NCBI RefSeq assembly: GCF_023634865.1
Contig: NZ_JAMLJN010000001.1
Location: 372,001-436,000 of the forward strand
Length of the DNA stretch: 64,000 bases
Reading direction: 5' to 3'
From: Flavobacterium fragile
Lineage (GTDB): Bacteria; Bacteroidota; Bacteroidia; Flavobacteriales; Flavobacteriaceae
The notes under the pieces are model-generated. The model saw only the letters and a list, made by a program, of their open reading frames with translations. It did not search any database and was not told the origin of the DNA. The first letter of the stretch is position 1; each line of letters begins with the position of its first letter. Position numbers and translations under genes: made by a program. Positions 36,238 to 45,773 of the stretch are shown piece by piece.

Positions 36238-37317
36238 TTAAATCGAAAATATTTTATACGATTGATGCGTTTCTTTGATAATCATTTCTGTTCGTTCGGC
36301 ATGAGTATCAGAAATAAAAATTTGTCCAAAAACGGCATCATTTACCATAGTTACGATTTTTTGAACACGCGTTTCGTCTAATTTGTCGAAAATATCATCG
36401 AAAAGAAGAATCGGTAATTCTCCACTTTGTTTTTTCATGAATTCGAATTGTGCCAATTTCAAAGCAATCAAAAATGATTTTTGTTGACCTTGCGAACCAA
36501 ATTTCTTAATCGGGAAACCATCAATCTCAAAAAACAAATCGTCTTTATGAATTCCTGCGCTGGTATATTGAATAATTCTATCTTTTTGAAGCGATTCTTC
36601 TAAAAGTGATAGTAAATCTTTTTCAAACAATTGACTTTCATAACGCAAAGCAACCGATTCATTTCCGCCTGAAATATTGGTGTGATGTTTTTGGAAAATC
36701 GGAATGAAATCGTTTAAGAACTGGTTTCTTTTTTCGAAGATTAATTGTCCAGTTTCACTAAGTTGTTCATTATAAATAGCTAAATTGTCGGCATCAAAAG
36801 TTTGATTTAAAGCGAAATATTTCAATAAAGCATTACGTTGAGCCAATGTTTTTTGATATTGAATCAACAATTGCAAATATTGGTTATCTAATGTTCCGAT
36901 AACGCTATCAATAAATTTTCTGCGAGTTTCGCTTCCTTCTACAATCAAATCCGCATCAGAAGGTGAAATAATTACTAAAGGAATTAATCCCAAATGTTCT
37001 GAAAGTTTTTCGTAAACCTTTCCGTTTCGTTTAATGGTTTTTTTTTGTCCTTTTTTTAAACTGCAAACAATTTTTTCTTCTTTTCCGCTCTTTTCTAATA
37101 AGGCGTCAATCACAAAAAATTCTTCACCATGTCTAATATTTTGAATTGCCAACGGATTGAAATAGCTCTTTCCGTAGGCCAAATGGTAAATAGCATCTAA
37201 AATATTGGTTTTTCCAACGCCGTTTTTCCCAACAAAACAATTAATTTTAGCGTCAAAATCAAATTCGATTTGAGCTAAATTCTTGTAATTTATTAAAGAT
37301 AACTGTTTTAAAAACAC
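36238..37317 (-). CDS. recF: DNA replication and repair protein RecF
   Basis: A 359-aa SMC-like ATPase that loads RecA at gaps with RecO and RecR. The Walker A motif GKNGVGKT is at about residues 30-37, the signature region [16 protein letters not shown] near 275-290 and Walker [12 protein letters not shown] near 309-319. A TACTTTTG element at 37360-37367 on the minus strand is a likely part of its promoter. It is divergent from the TPR-ribH operon, and not next to dnaA or dnaN as in many bacteria. Confidence 0.96.
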   Translation of the reverse strand: MFLKQLSLINYKNLAQIEFDFDAKINCFVGKNGVGKTNILDAIYHLAYGKSYFNPLAIQNIRHGEEFFVIDALLEKSGKEEKIVCSLKKGQKKTIKRNGKVYEKLSEHLGLIPLVIISPSDADLIVEGSETRRKFIDSVIGTLDNQYLQLLIQYQKTLAQRNALLKYFALNQTFDADNLAIYNEQLSETGQLIFEKRNQFLNDFIPIFQKHHTNISGGNESVALRYESQLFEKDLLSLLEESLQKDRIIQYTSAGIHKDDLFFEIDGFPIKKFGSQGQQKSFLIALKLAQFEFMKKQSGELPILLFDDIFDKLDETRVQKIVTMVNDAVFGQIFISDTHAERTEMIIKETHQSYKIFSI

Positions 37318-37359
37318 GATATATAAGCGATGTTAAATGACTAAATTTATGACTTTTTG

Positions 37360-37367
37360 CAAAAGTA
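37360..37367 (-). promoter_or_regulatory. Predicted -7 element of the recF promoter
   Basis: TACTTTTG on the minus strand fits TAnnTTTG, 43 bp before the recF start. The -33 part is not clear. Confidence 0.45.
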
Positions 37368-37422
37368 ATTTGAAAAACTCAAAAATATCTACAAAAATGG
37401 TTTTAAATTTTAATAAAAATTA

Positions 37423-37430
37423 TATTTTTG
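37423..37430 (+). promoter_or_regulatory. Predicted -7 element of the TPR-ribH promoter
   Basis: TATTTTTG fits TAnnTTTG, 22 bp before the ATG at 37453. No clear TTG at the usual upstream spacing. Confidence 0.5.
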
Positions 37431-37452
37431 CACCTCATTAAATTAAAAATAA

Positions 37453-38232
37453 ATGGCAACATATAACAAAAGAGGTTACAAAGCTCCAAAACCTGAAGAA
37501 GCAAAAGTTGAAAACGAGTTTGAAGAAGTAATTGATGTTAAAGACAGTACGACTGCAGAAGTTTTTAATACATTAGACGAAACGGCTTCGAAAACTGAAG
37601 ATTGGGTAGCTAAAAACCAGAAAATACTTTTAGGTATTGTAGGTGCAATCGCAATTGGAACATTGTCTTATCTGTTATACAATCGTTTTGTTGTTGAGCC
37701 TAAAGAAGAAAAAGCAGCTAATGAAATTTTTCAAGCGCAACAATATTTCCAACAAGCAGTTGATGCAACAGAAAAAAACGATTCTTTATACAACTTAGCA
37801 CTTAAAGGTGGTGAAGGGAAATTAGGTTTTTTAGCAGTAGCAGAACAATATGAAGGAACTGCAGCAGGAAATTTGGCTAACTATCATGCAGGTATGGCTT
37901 ATTTGAATTTAGGTGATTTCAAAAATGCAATTACTTATTTAGAGAAATTTAAATCAAATGATGCTATTTTAAAACCAATTGCTTTAGGAGCTATCGGTGA
38001 TGCTTTATCAGAAACTAACAAAGTAGAGGATGCTATTGCTCATTACAAAAAAGCAGCTGAAGCTTCAGAAAATGATTTTACAACGCCAAGATATTTGTTT
38101 AAAGCTGCACAATTGTCTTTAACTGCTGGAAAAAAAGCAGAAGCTCACAAATTATTTGTTGAGATTAAAGAAAAATATGAAACTTCAAAAGAAGGAATGA
38201 ATATTGATGCTTTCATTGCAATGACAGAATAA
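37453..38232 (+). CDS. Membrane-anchored tetratricopeptide repeat protein
   Basis: A 259-aa protein with an acidic N-terminal tail (1-55), one membrane helix (about residues 58-80) and TPR-like helical pairs up to the C-terminus (for example NLANYHAGMAYLNLGDFKNAITYLEKF at about 137-163). The design, a short cytosolic tail, an anchor and an extracytoplasmic TPR domain, is like YfgM, which works with the Sec translocon and chaperones. That role is inferred from layout only. It is in an operon with ribH, 2 bp apart. Confidence 0.8.
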   Translation: MATYNKRGYKAPKPEEAKVENEFEEVIDVKDSTTAEVFNTLDETASKTEDWVAKNQKILLGIVGAIAIGTLSYLLYNRFVVEPKEEKAANEIFQAQQYFQQAVDATEKNDSLYNLALKGGEGKLGFLAVAEQYEGTAAGNLANYHAGMAYLNLGDFKNAITYLEKFKSNDAILKPIALGAIGDALSETNKVEDAIAHYKKAAEASENDFTTPRYLFKAAQLSLTAGKKAEAHKLFVEIKEKYETSKEGMNIDAFIAMTE

Positions 38233-38234
38233 GA

Positions 38235-38720
38235 ATGGCAACAGAAAATAAAAATTTATCTAATTACGATAAAAATACAATCCCAAATGCGAAAGATTTT
38301 CGATTTGGGATTGTTGTTTCAGAGTGGAACGAGCAAGTAACTGAAGGTTTGTATAACGGAGCTTTTGCAGCATTAACCGATTGTGGTGCTTTACCTGAAA
38401 ACATTATCCGTTGGAATGTGCCTGGAAGTTTTGAATTGATTTTCGGAGCACGACAAATGCATGAAAAATTAGAGTTGGATGCTGTAATAGTAATTGGTTG
38501 TGTAATTAAAGGGGAAACAATGCACTTTGAATTTGTTTGCGAAGGCGTTACGCAAGGTATGAAAGACTTAAATCTTTTGTATGACGTACCAACTATTTTT
38601 TGTGTATTAACTGATAACAATATGCAACAATCGTTAGATAGAAGTGGAGGAAAACACGGAAATAAAGGAGTAGAAGCTGCAATTGCAGCCATAAAAATGG
38701 TTGAATTAAATAGAAAGTAA
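38235..38720 (+). CDS. ribH: 6,7-dimethyl-8-ribityllumazine synthase
   Basis: A 161-aa enzyme for the penultimate step of riboflavin synthesis. The FGIVVSEWN start (about residues 24-32), NVPGSFELIFGA, the GCVIKGETMHFEFV motif with the catalytic His (about 90-103) and GNKGVEAA near the end match the family throughout. It forms icosahedral or pentameric shells in relatives. A terminator follows at 38748. Confidence 0.97.
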   Translation: MATENKNLSNYDKNTIPNAKDFRFGIVVSEWNEQVTEGLYNGAFAALTDCGALPENIIRWNVPGSFELIFGARQMHEKLELDAVIVIGCVIKGETMHFEFVCEGVTQGMKDLNLLYDVPTIFCVLTDNNMQQSLDRSGGKHGNKGVEAAIAAIKMVELNRK

Positions 38721-38747
38721 AAGGATTTCTTTAAAAATTAATATACT

Positions 38748-38773
38748 AATCCCGATTTTTATCGGGATTTTTT
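38748..38773 (+). terminator. Terminator after ribH
   Basis: AATCCCGAT, loop TTTT, ATCGGGATT, then T. The 180 bp from here to mutL show no gene or clear signal. Confidence 0.9.
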
Positions 38774-38954
38774 GTTAACAAAAAATTGGAGGTAATACGC
38801 ACAAAAATCCCTAAATTTGAAAAAAATAATGCGCTATGTTTATGTTGGGAATTAATACATCACCAAAAAATAATAAATTTAAAGGAACTGCTTTTCGTCA
38901 CGAAAGTATTGTGTCGACTTATTCGTTTAATTTTTTTATTTGTAAAACTAAATA

Positions 38955-40811
38955 ATGGCAGCAAGTATTATTCAACTTTTACCTGATCACGTTGCCAATC
39001 AAATTGCTGCGGGAGAAGTAGTGCAACGACCAGCTTCTGTTGTGAAAGAGTTGTTGGAAAATGCCGTTGATGCCAAATCAACCGATATTAAATTAATCGT
39101 TAAAGAAGCAGGAAAAACTTTAGTTCAAGTAATAGATAATGGTTTAGGAATGAACACGACCGATGCTCGTTTGTGTTTTGAACGTCATGCTACATCTAAA
39201 ATTAGAAAAGCAGAAGATTTATTTGATTTGCATACCAAAGGTTTTCGTGGCGAAGCGTTGGCTTCCATTGCTGCTATTGCGCATGTGGAATTAAAAACAA
39301 AACAAGATCAAGAAGAACTTGGAACTCACATTGTTATTGAAGGGAGTAAATTAGTAACCCAAGATGTTGCGGTACTGCCAAAAGGAACTTCGTTTGCTGT
39401 TAAGAATTTGTTTTTCAATATTCCGGCAAGAAGAAATTTCTTGAAATCAGAAACGGTTGAATTTCGTCATGTGATGGATGAATTTCAGCGTGTTGCAATG
39501 GCGCATCCATCGATTTCATTCACTTTGATTCACAACGGAAGTGAATTGTATAATTTGCCAAGTTCTAATTACCGTCAACGTATTGTAAATATTTTTGGTG
39601 GAAAAACCAATGAAAAATTAGTGCCAGTTTCGGAAGAAACGGAATTAATAACTATTTCAGGATTTGTTGGAAAACCCGAATTCGCTAAAAAGAGTAGAGG
39701 CGAACAGTTTTTCTTTGTCAACGATAGATACATCAAAAGTGCGTATTTGCATCATGCCATCATGAGTGCCTACGAAGGTTTGTTAAAAGAAGGCAATCAG
39801 CCAAGTTATTTTTTATACTTACAAGTTCCGCCACATACGATTGATATCAACATACATCCAACAAAAACCGAAATCAAATTTGACGACGAACATTCGTTAT
39901 ATGCGATTTTACGTTCGGCTGTAAAACATAGTTTAGGGCAATTTAACGTAGCACCTGTTTTAGATTTTGAACGAGATGCTAATTTAGACACCCCTTACGA
40001 ATACAAAAACAGAGATGCTGATTTCCCAACGATTCAAGTGGATTCTAATTTTAATCCGTTTGCGGATGAAAAACCGAACTCGAAACCGTTGTCTTCTTTT
40101 GGAAGTTATAAAAGAGAAACCACTACTGCAAGTTGGGAAAGTTTGTATGTTGGTCTAAAACAGGATATACAAGAAATTGAAACTCTTTCATTCGAAAGTG
40201 AAGAAGTTACAAGTAAGTTGTTTGAAGATGATGCAGTTGAAATAAAAAACACTACAACGTATCAAATTCATAAAAAATATATTGTTAGTGCTATAAAATC
40301 GGGGATGTTGGTAATTGATCAAGGTAGAGCGCACCAACGTGTGTTATATGAACAGTTTTTAACTAATATTACGATTCAAAGAGCATCGAGCCAACAATTG
40401 TTGTTTCCATTGGAATTGTATTTTTCTTCTGATGAGATGATTTTATTGAAAGAATTGCAATCTTCGTTAGAAAATACGGGATTTGTTTTTGATGCTTTGA
40501 ATACTGATTCTGTACAGATTTCTGGGTTACCAATTGGAATGGCGGAAAGCGAAGTTTCCATAGTTTTAGAGGAATTAATTAATAACTTACAAAATGAAAT
40601 TCCAGAGAGTAGTTTTTCACAGAGCGATAGTATTGCCAAATCGATGGCGAAAAGCATGGCCGTAAAAACGGGAACTTATTTAACCGAAAAGGAACAAGAA
40701 AATTTAGTAAATTCTTTATTTGCGTGTAAAGAGCCTAATGTATCCCCTTTTCAAAAACCAACTTTTATCACGTTAACGGTAGAAGATTTAGATAAAAAAT
40801 TTGCGATATGA
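38955..40811 (+). CDS. mutL: DNA mismatch repair protein MutL, endonuclease motifs degenerate
   Basis: A 618-aa mismatch-repair ATPase. The N-terminal GHKL domain is complete: LLENAVDAKST, VIDNGLGM and HTKGFRGEALASIA. The C-terminal domain differs from nicking MutL proteins. The metal-binding DQHA(x)2E motif reads DQGRAHQ at about residues 455-461, the ACR-type motif reads AKSMAVKTG (about 565), and the CPHGRP-type motif reads SPFQKP (about 595). It therefore seems to lack the endonuclease site. Its stop overlaps the start of the first rhomboid gene by 4 bp. Confidence 0.95.
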   Translation: MAASIIQLLPDHVANQIAAGEVVQRPASVVKELLENAVDAKSTDIKLIVKEAGKTLVQVIDNGLGMNTTDARLCFERHATSKIRKAEDLFDLHTKGFRGEALASIAAIAHVELKTKQDQEELGTHIVIEGSKLVTQDVAVLPKGTSFAVKNLFFNIPARRNFLKSETVEFRHVMDEFQRVAMAHPSISFTLIHNGSELYNLPSSNYRQRIVNIFGGKTNEKLVPVSEETELITISGFVGKPEFAKKSRGEQFFFVNDRYIKSAYLHHAIMSAYEGLLKEGNQPSYFLYLQVPPHTIDINIHPTKTEIKFDDEHSLYAILRSAVKHSLGQFNVAPVLDFERDANLDTPYEYKNRDADFPTIQVDSNFNPFADEKPNSKPLSSFGSYKRETTTASWESLYVGLKQDIQEIETLSFESEEVTSKLFEDDAVEIKNTTTYQIHKKYIVSAIKSGMLVIDQGRAHQRVLYEQFLTNITIQRASSQQLLFPLELYFSSDEMILLKELQSSLENTGFVFDALNTDSVQISGLPIGMAESEVSIVLEELINNLQNEIPESSFSQSDSIAKSMAKSMAVKTGTYLTEKEQENLVNSLFACKEPNVSPFQKPTFITLTVEDLDKKFAI

Positions 40812-41608
40812 TGAATAATATGACCGATACTGTTAAGCAATTATTGATAATTAATGTTTTGTGTTTCATAGGTAGTTTTATTGTACCACAATCAAATGAC
40901 ATACTGGCATTGTATTATTTTGAGAGTGATAAATTCCAATTTTGGCAACCTATCACACACATGTTTATGCACGGAAGTCCTATGCATATTTTCTTTAATA
41001 TGTTTGCTTTGATTTCTTTTGGAAGTGCATTGGAGCATTTTTGGGGAGCTAGAAAATTTTTGTTTTTCTATTTTTCTTGTGGATTGGGTGCAGCTTTGAT
41101 TCATTCGGGTGTAAATTATTATGAAATACATTCTCTTCTTGATCAATTGCAAAACACTGCAATAACCACCTCTGATATTAACACCATTTTAAACACTGAT
41201 TTTGTAACAGGTAATCAATTTCAGGGTAGATTGTTGTATGAAAATGCACAAGCTACTTTTGATAAATTGCATTTAAATGAAAATGATTTTCGTATTTTAT
41301 TTGATGCTGCGATGAAAAATCAATCTGCAGCAGTAGGAGCTTCAGGAGCTATTTACGGATTATTAGTAGCTTTTGCTTTTATGTTCCCTAACGCTGAGTT
41401 GATGATGATGTTTATTCCAGTTCCGGTTAAAGCCAAATACTTTGTGCCTGTTATAGTATTTTTAGACTTGTTCTCAGGAGTAACAGGTTTTAGTGTATTT
41501 GGTGGAAATATTGCTCATTTTGCCCACGTAGGAGGTGCTTTGATTGGTTTCATTATGATGTGGTATTGGAAGAAAAATCAATTTAACCATAACCGTTGGG
41601 ATAGATAG
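40808..41608 (+). CDS. Rhomboid family intramembrane serine protease
   Basis: A 266-aa membrane protease with six predicted helices. The catalytic Ser is in AVGASGAIYG (about residue 180) and the His in IAHFAHVGGALIGF (about 240). An N-terminal HMFMHGSPMHIFFNMFAL segment carries the conserved HxxxxHxxxN. A soluble stretch of about 65 residues between helices 3 and 4 is longer than in GlpG. Substrates are unknown. It starts inside the mutL stop codon. Confidence 0.9.
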   Translation: MMNNMTDTVKQLLIINVLCFIGSFIVPQSNDILALYYFESDKFQFWQPITHMFMHGSPMHIFFNMFALISFGSALEHFWGARKFLFFYFSCGLGAALIHSGVNYYEIHSLLDQLQNTAITTSDINTILNTDFVTGNQFQGRLLYENAQATFDKLHLNENDFRILFDAAMKNQSAAVGASGAIYGLLVAFAFMFPNAELMMMFIPVPVKAKYFVPVIVFLDLFSGVTGFSVFGGNIAHFAHVGGALIGFIMMWYWKKNQFNHNRWDR

Positions 41609-41643
41609 TTTTTTGAAAATAGAATTAAGGATAAAAAGAAAAG

Positions 41644-42498
41644 ATGAACATTTTAGACGATTTAAAGCTACAATACAAAACAGGAGGTATGGTCCAAAAG
41701 TTAATCTTTAAGAATATTGGTTGTTTCTTGTTATCGTTGGTGTTTTTTTATAGTTTTTCTATAGGAAAATTTGAAATTCCATATTGGGTAGCCTTATCGT
41801 CTGATTTAAATACTTTTTTTAGAACACCATGGACATTAGTTACGTTCAATTTTTTTCATTACGGATTTTTTCATTTGGTTTTTAACATGATTGTGCTACA
41901 CTTTTCAGGAAGATTGTTTTCAACCTATTTTACTGATAAGCAAATGTTAGGAGTCTATCTTTTAGGAGGCATTTTCTCAGGAATTATTTTTATACTCTCT
42001 TATTTTTTAATTGGGAATTCAGGTTTGTTAGTTGGAGCGAGTGGTGCTATTATGGCAATTTTGCTCAGTGCTTCAACTTATGCACCTTTTATGTTGTTGC
42101 GTATTCCTTTAATTGGAATTGTAAAATTGTGGCATGTCACTTTTGTCATTCTATTAATCGATTTGATTCAATTGCCATTAGACAATACAGGTGGACATAT
42201 AGCGCATTTAGGTGGTGCACTTTTTGGTTTTCTTTATATCAAGTTATTAAAATCAGGAACCGATTTAAGTAAAGGAATTTCGATGATTTTAGATTTCTTT
42301 TTTAATCTTTCTAAACCGAAGAAAAAAACTCCTTTCAAAAAGGTGCATCGTAACACAACAAAAAAATCGGTAAATTCGTTTTCTGAAAAAGATATTACAC
42401 AAAAACAGATTGATGATATTTTAGATAAAATCAGTAAATCGGGTTATGACAGTTTAACAAAAGAGGAAAAAGAATTTCTTTTTAAAGCAGGAAAATAA
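41644..42498 (+). CDS. Rhomboid family intramembrane serine protease, second copy
   Basis: A 284-aa rhomboid. The Ser is in LVGASGAIMAI (about residue 132), the His in GGHIAHLGGALFGF (about 184), and FHYGFFHLVFNMIVLH is the conserved early segment. After the membrane core a cytosolic tail of about 85 residues, Lys/Ser-rich, ends in an acidic helix (QIDDILDKISKSGYDSLTKEEKEFL) that resembles the C-terminal helix of other Bacteroidota rhomboids. Adjacent to the first rhomboid and overlapping the next gene by 1 bp. Confidence 0.88.
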   Translation: MNILDDLKLQYKTGGMVQKLIFKNIGCFLLSLVFFYSFSIGKFEIPYWVALSSDLNTFFRTPWTLVTFNFFHYGFFHLVFNMIVLHFSGRLFSTYFTDKQMLGVYLLGGIFSGIIFILSYFLIGNSGLLVGASGAIMAILLSASTYAPFMLLRIPLIGIVKLWHVTFVILLIDLIQLPLDNTGGHIAHLGGALFGFLYIKLLKSGTDLSKGISMILDFFFNLSKPKKKTPFKKVHRNTTKKSVNSFSEKDITQKQIDDILDKISKSGYDSLTKEEKEFLFKAGK

Positions 42499-43541
42499 TG
42501 CCAAAACAATCTTGGTTTCATAGAATCATGTATTTTTTTAATATAGTATTAACTATATTGACTTTTCTTGCCTATTCTTTACCTTTCTTAGCACCAAAAG
42601 CTTTTCCTTTTTTAAGTGTATTGACGCTAATTCTTCCTTTATTTTTGATTTTGAATTTCTTCTTTTTTCTTTTTTGGTTTTTGCAACTAAAAAGACAAAT
42701 GTTACTTTCAGGGTTAGTATTATTACTCGGAATTACCTTTATCAATCGTTTTTATAAATTTTCCGAAACTAATCTTCCAGTTGATGATGGAGATTTTACT
42801 TTAATGAGTTATAATGTCCGACTTTTTAATTTGTATGAATGGCTGCCTCAAGGAGATGTTCCTGAGCAAATCTCAAAATTAATTGATGAAAAACGTCCAG
42901 ATGTCTTGTGTTTACAAGAATTTTCTCCTAATAAAAAAGTGGCTGTAAAAAATTATCCGCACAGTTTTGTAAAGTTGTATGGTGGCAAAAATAAATATGG
43001 TCAAGCCATTTATTCTAACTATAAAATGATTGAAAAGGGAGAAATTCAGTTTCCTAATACTAGTAATAATGTCATTTATGCCGATATTTTAAAAGGTAAG
43101 GATACGTTACGAATTTATAGCATGCACTTGCAATCTATTAAAATTAGTACGGATATACATGAAAATCTAAATCAAGAAAAATCAAAGTTTATTTTTAAAA
43201 GAATTAGTGAAGCATTTACGCTTCAACAACAACAAGCAGAGATTATTAAAAAACATTTTGATGACTGTAAGTACCCAAAAATAATCTGTGGTGATTTGAA
43301 TAATAGTGCTTTCTCTTACGTTTATAGAACGGTTAAAGGTGATATGAATGATGCTTTTGAACAAGCAGGAACAGGTTTTGGAAAATCGTATAATTTTAAA
43401 TATTATCCGGCTAGGATTGATTATATTTTTGTTGAAAAAAATATTGAAGTGAAAGAATTTAAATCTTTAGATTCTTTTATTCAAAGCGATCATTTTCCAC
43501 AATTCACAAGATTACAATTAGTTGAAAAATCGCAAGAATAG
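42498..43541 (+). CDS. Membrane-anchored endonuclease/exonuclease/phosphatase family protein
   Basis: A 347-aa protein with two to three N-terminal membrane helices (up to about residue 85) and an EEP hydrolase domain outside or inside the membrane. The motifs are SYNVRLFN (about 103-110), CLQEFS with the metal Glu, CGDLNNSAFSY and the C-terminal SDHFPQF. The fold is shared by nucleases, sphingomyelinases and inositol phosphatases, so the substrate cannot be named. It closes the mutL-rhomboid-rhomboid unit. Confidence 0.85.
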   Translation: MPKQSWFHRIMYFFNIVLTILTFLAYSLPFLAPKAFPFLSVLTLILPLFLILNFFFFLFWFLQLKRQMLLSGLVLLLGITFINRFYKFSETNLPVDDGDFTLMSYNVRLFNLYEWLPQGDVPEQISKLIDEKRPDVLCLQEFSPNKKVAVKNYPHSFVKLYGGKNKYGQAIYSNYKMIEKGEIQFPNTSNNVIYADILKGKDTLRIYSMHLQSIKISTDIHENLNQEKSKFIFKRISEAFTLQQQQAEIIKKHFDDCKYPKIICGDLNNSAFSYVYRTVKGDMNDAFEQAGTGFGKSYNFKYYPARIDYIFVEKNIEVKEFKSLDSFIQSDHFPQFTRLQLVEKSQE

Positions 43542-43544
43542 GAT

Positions 43545-44156
43545 TTATATTTTTTGATTTTTTAAATAATCCGCTGCGTATCTTCCTTCATTAAAAAGTA
43601 AATCTAAAATACTTAAGTTGTTAAGAAAACCATGTTTTTCTTCGAATACTTGGGTGTAAGGCTCTAATTGAGTAGTATCTTTTTTTCCGTTTGCCAAATG
43701 TCTGAAATCTTCAAAATTAGGAACATCATGGAAAAATTCCGTTGTCTTATTTGTTTGGATTGTAATTCCTAAAGATTCGTTTACTAATTCAAAAATTTCC
43801 AAATTCAAATCCATTATAAATTCATGTTTTTTCTCAAATAATGGACGAAAATCATCTTCAAAATATTCAAAAAAAGGTGAAGTTCTGTAAGCAGCTTCTA
43901 ACGATTTAAAGTGATTTTTTTGCCATCCAAAATCATTTTCAATACGAACATCTTTGTATTTCTGATGTTTGTCTTTTGAATGTTTAATTGGAATATTTAA
44001 CATTTGAATTCCGTTTGGACTATAAATGTACATCCTATTTCTGTTCGTTTGTTTTTGGAAATTGTCTTCCATTTCAAACGTAACCAAATCTGCCCGAAGT
44101 ATTGCTACATAATGACTAATCGATGGAAAGTAAGTAGGATGTATAAGAATGTTCAT
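43545..44156 (-). CDS. WbqC-like family protein
   Basis: A 203-aa protein of the WbqC family. HPTYFPSISHYVAIL at residues 5-19 and the NRMYIYSPNGIQMLNIPIKH stretch (about 40-59) are typical. Members are found near polysaccharide genes, and many occur in Bacteroidota next to lepB. The reaction is unknown. It is the last gene of the parA to WbqC operon and follows lepB by 27 bp. Confidence 0.82.
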   Translation of the reverse strand: MNILIHPTYFPSISHYVAILRADLVTFEMEDNFQKQTNRNRMYIYSPNGIQMLNIPIKHSKDKHQKYKDVRIENDFGWQKNHFKSLEAAYRTSPFFEYFEDDFRPLFEKKHEFIMDLNLEIFELVNESLGITIQTNKTTEFFHDVPNFEDFRHLANGKKDTTQLEPYTQVFEEKHGFLNNLSILDLLFNEGRYAADYLKNQKI

Positions 44157-44183
44157 GGTAAATATTAATCTTTTTAAATCATA

Positions 44184-45737
44184 TTAAGCGTCTTCTTTCT
44201 TTTTCTTCTTTTTTCTGAAGTAATCAAAAGCAAAATAACCAGCTAAAGCAATTAAGAAATATTGAAAATACGATTTTGGTTGGCCATCACCACTAACGGT
44301 TGTGAATAATCTGTCCCATCGGATACTCCAGTTTTTAATTCCGTCGTTGATTCCATCGATACTCATCCAAATGAAAATAGGCTTTCCAACGATATGGTCA
44401 GCTGGTACAAATCCCCAATAACGAGAGTCTAATGAGTTATGACGGTTATCTCCCATCATCCAATAGTAATCTTGTTTGAAAGTATAAGAAGTAACAACTT
44501 GACCATTTATACGAATTTCATCGCCGTTTACTTTTAAATCGTTTCCTTCGTATTCACCTATCACTTTTTTGTAAAAAGGTAGGGTTTCTTTATTTAATTC
44601 AACTGTTTTACCTGCCTCAGGAATGTAAATTGGTCCTAAGTTATCTACGTTCCAATCTTTTGTTCCAGGGAAAATAGATTTATCCGTTTCTTTATGAATG
44701 ATACGTTCAACTTTGGTAAGTCCTGGAATATTTTTCAATCTGTCAACAGAAGCTTGTGGTAAAGCGCTAAAGATTAAGGTGTCGTTAGCAATTTGCCCAA
44801 AGGCGTCAGTTATGTTAAGTTCTTTTTTAATGTAATCTAAATCAACTGGTGTTTTTCCGTCCCAAGCTACTTTATAGGAATACTGAGGTTTTGCTCTTTC
44901 AGGAAGAATCGATTCTTTTCCGTTAATAAAAATAATTCCGTCTTTAATTTCGATTTTATCACCAGGAATAGCTGTGCAACGTTTTACGTAGTTGGTTTTC
45001 TTATCTACAGGTTTGTCATATCTTTTATCTGCCGCTTTGTACATGTGAAACAAGGTATCAGCAGGCCAATTGAATACAACAATGTCATTACGTTCTATTT
45101 TTTGCAAAGCAGGAAAACGGAAATAAGGTAATGAAGGCTTAGATAAATAAGATTTTACTTTTATTAAGGGTAAAGTATCATGAACCATCGGTGCCGCAAT
45201 AGGTGTAATTGGAGTTCTAGCTCCATAATGAAATTTACTAACAAATAAAAAGTCGCCCACTAATAATGATTTTTCCAAAGAGGAAGTTGGAATAGTGTAG
45301 GGCTGGATAAAATAAGTATGCACAATGGTAGCTACCACTATAGCAAATGATAACGAACCTAAAGTGTCCATGGTTTTGTTAGGTGCAGTTAAATCGCGAT
45401 TAGCGTGATATGTTGTTTCTTGTGTGTAATTTACATAAGCAATGTAAAGTCCTAAAGTAACAACTCCTAAAACCATGTCTAAGGTAGATTTTTTACCAAA
45501 AGTTCGTAAGGTTTCAATCCAAATAATTGGAAACATAAATAAATTAATCACCGGAATAAATAGCAAAAAAATCCACCATTTTGGTCGGTTGATGATTTGC
45601 ATTAAAATAATTCCATTATAGGCAGGAACAAATGCTTCCCATGATTTTTTACCTGCTTTTACATATAATTTCCAAGTTCCAATTCCGTGAATTACTTGAA
45701 CTAATAAGATAAAAAGTAACCAACCTGATATTTCCAT
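44184..45737 (-). CDS. lepB: Signal peptidase I with N-terminal DUF5684-like membrane domain
   Basis: A 517-aa signal peptidase, about 200 residues longer than the E. coli core. Residues 1-105 form a multi-helix region like DUF5684. Then comes a membrane helix and the S26 peptidase domain: the nucleophile Ser is in IPTSSLEKSLL (S153), the general base Lys in YVKRCTAIPGD (K252), and MGDNRHNSLDSRYWGFVP is box E. A large insert splits the domain between K252 and box E. A further helix and a Lys-rich end close the protein. It removes signal peptides from exported proteins. Confidence 0.93.
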   Translation of the reverse strand: MEISGWLLFILLVQVIHGIGTWKLYVKAGKKSWEAFVPAYNGIILMQIINRPKWWIFLLFIPVINLFMFPIIWIETLRTFGKKSTLDMVLGVVTLGLYIAYVNYTQETTYHANRDLTAPNKTMDTLGSLSFAIVVATIVHTYFIQPYTIPTSSLEKSLLVGDFLFVSKFHYGARTPITPIAAPMVHDTLPLIKVKSYLSKPSLPYFRFPALQKIERNDIVVFNWPADTLFHMYKAADKRYDKPVDKKTNYVKRCTAIPGDKIEIKDGIIFINGKESILPERAKPQYSYKVAWDGKTPVDLDYIKKELNITDAFGQIANDTLIFSALPQASVDRLKNIPGLTKVERIIHKETDKSIFPGTKDWNVDNLGPIYIPEAGKTVELNKETLPFYKKVIGEYEGNDLKVNGDEIRINGQVVTSYTFKQDYYWMMGDNRHNSLDSRYWGFVPADHIVGKPIFIWMSIDGINDGIKNWSIRWDRLFTTVSGDGQPKSYFQYFLIALAGYFAFDYFRKKKKKKEDA

Positions 45738-45773
45738 TTTTAATATCGTTTAATTTTTAGATTATATAATTGT

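Noticed and set aside
38786..38986. Open frame of 66 codons between ribH and mutL
   Set aside because: It overlaps the mutL start in another frame, has odd composition and no family; the gap looks non-coding.
40808..42498. Two rhomboid genes as a recent tandem duplication
   Set aside because: The proteins differ strongly outside the Ser and His motifs and in their tails, so any duplication is old and the pair is probably ordinary for the family.
45030..45060. Possible parS site for the parAB system near a GTGAAAC sequence
   Set aside because: Only half of the palindrome matches; another partial match near 54705 is no better. I cannot support a parS call.
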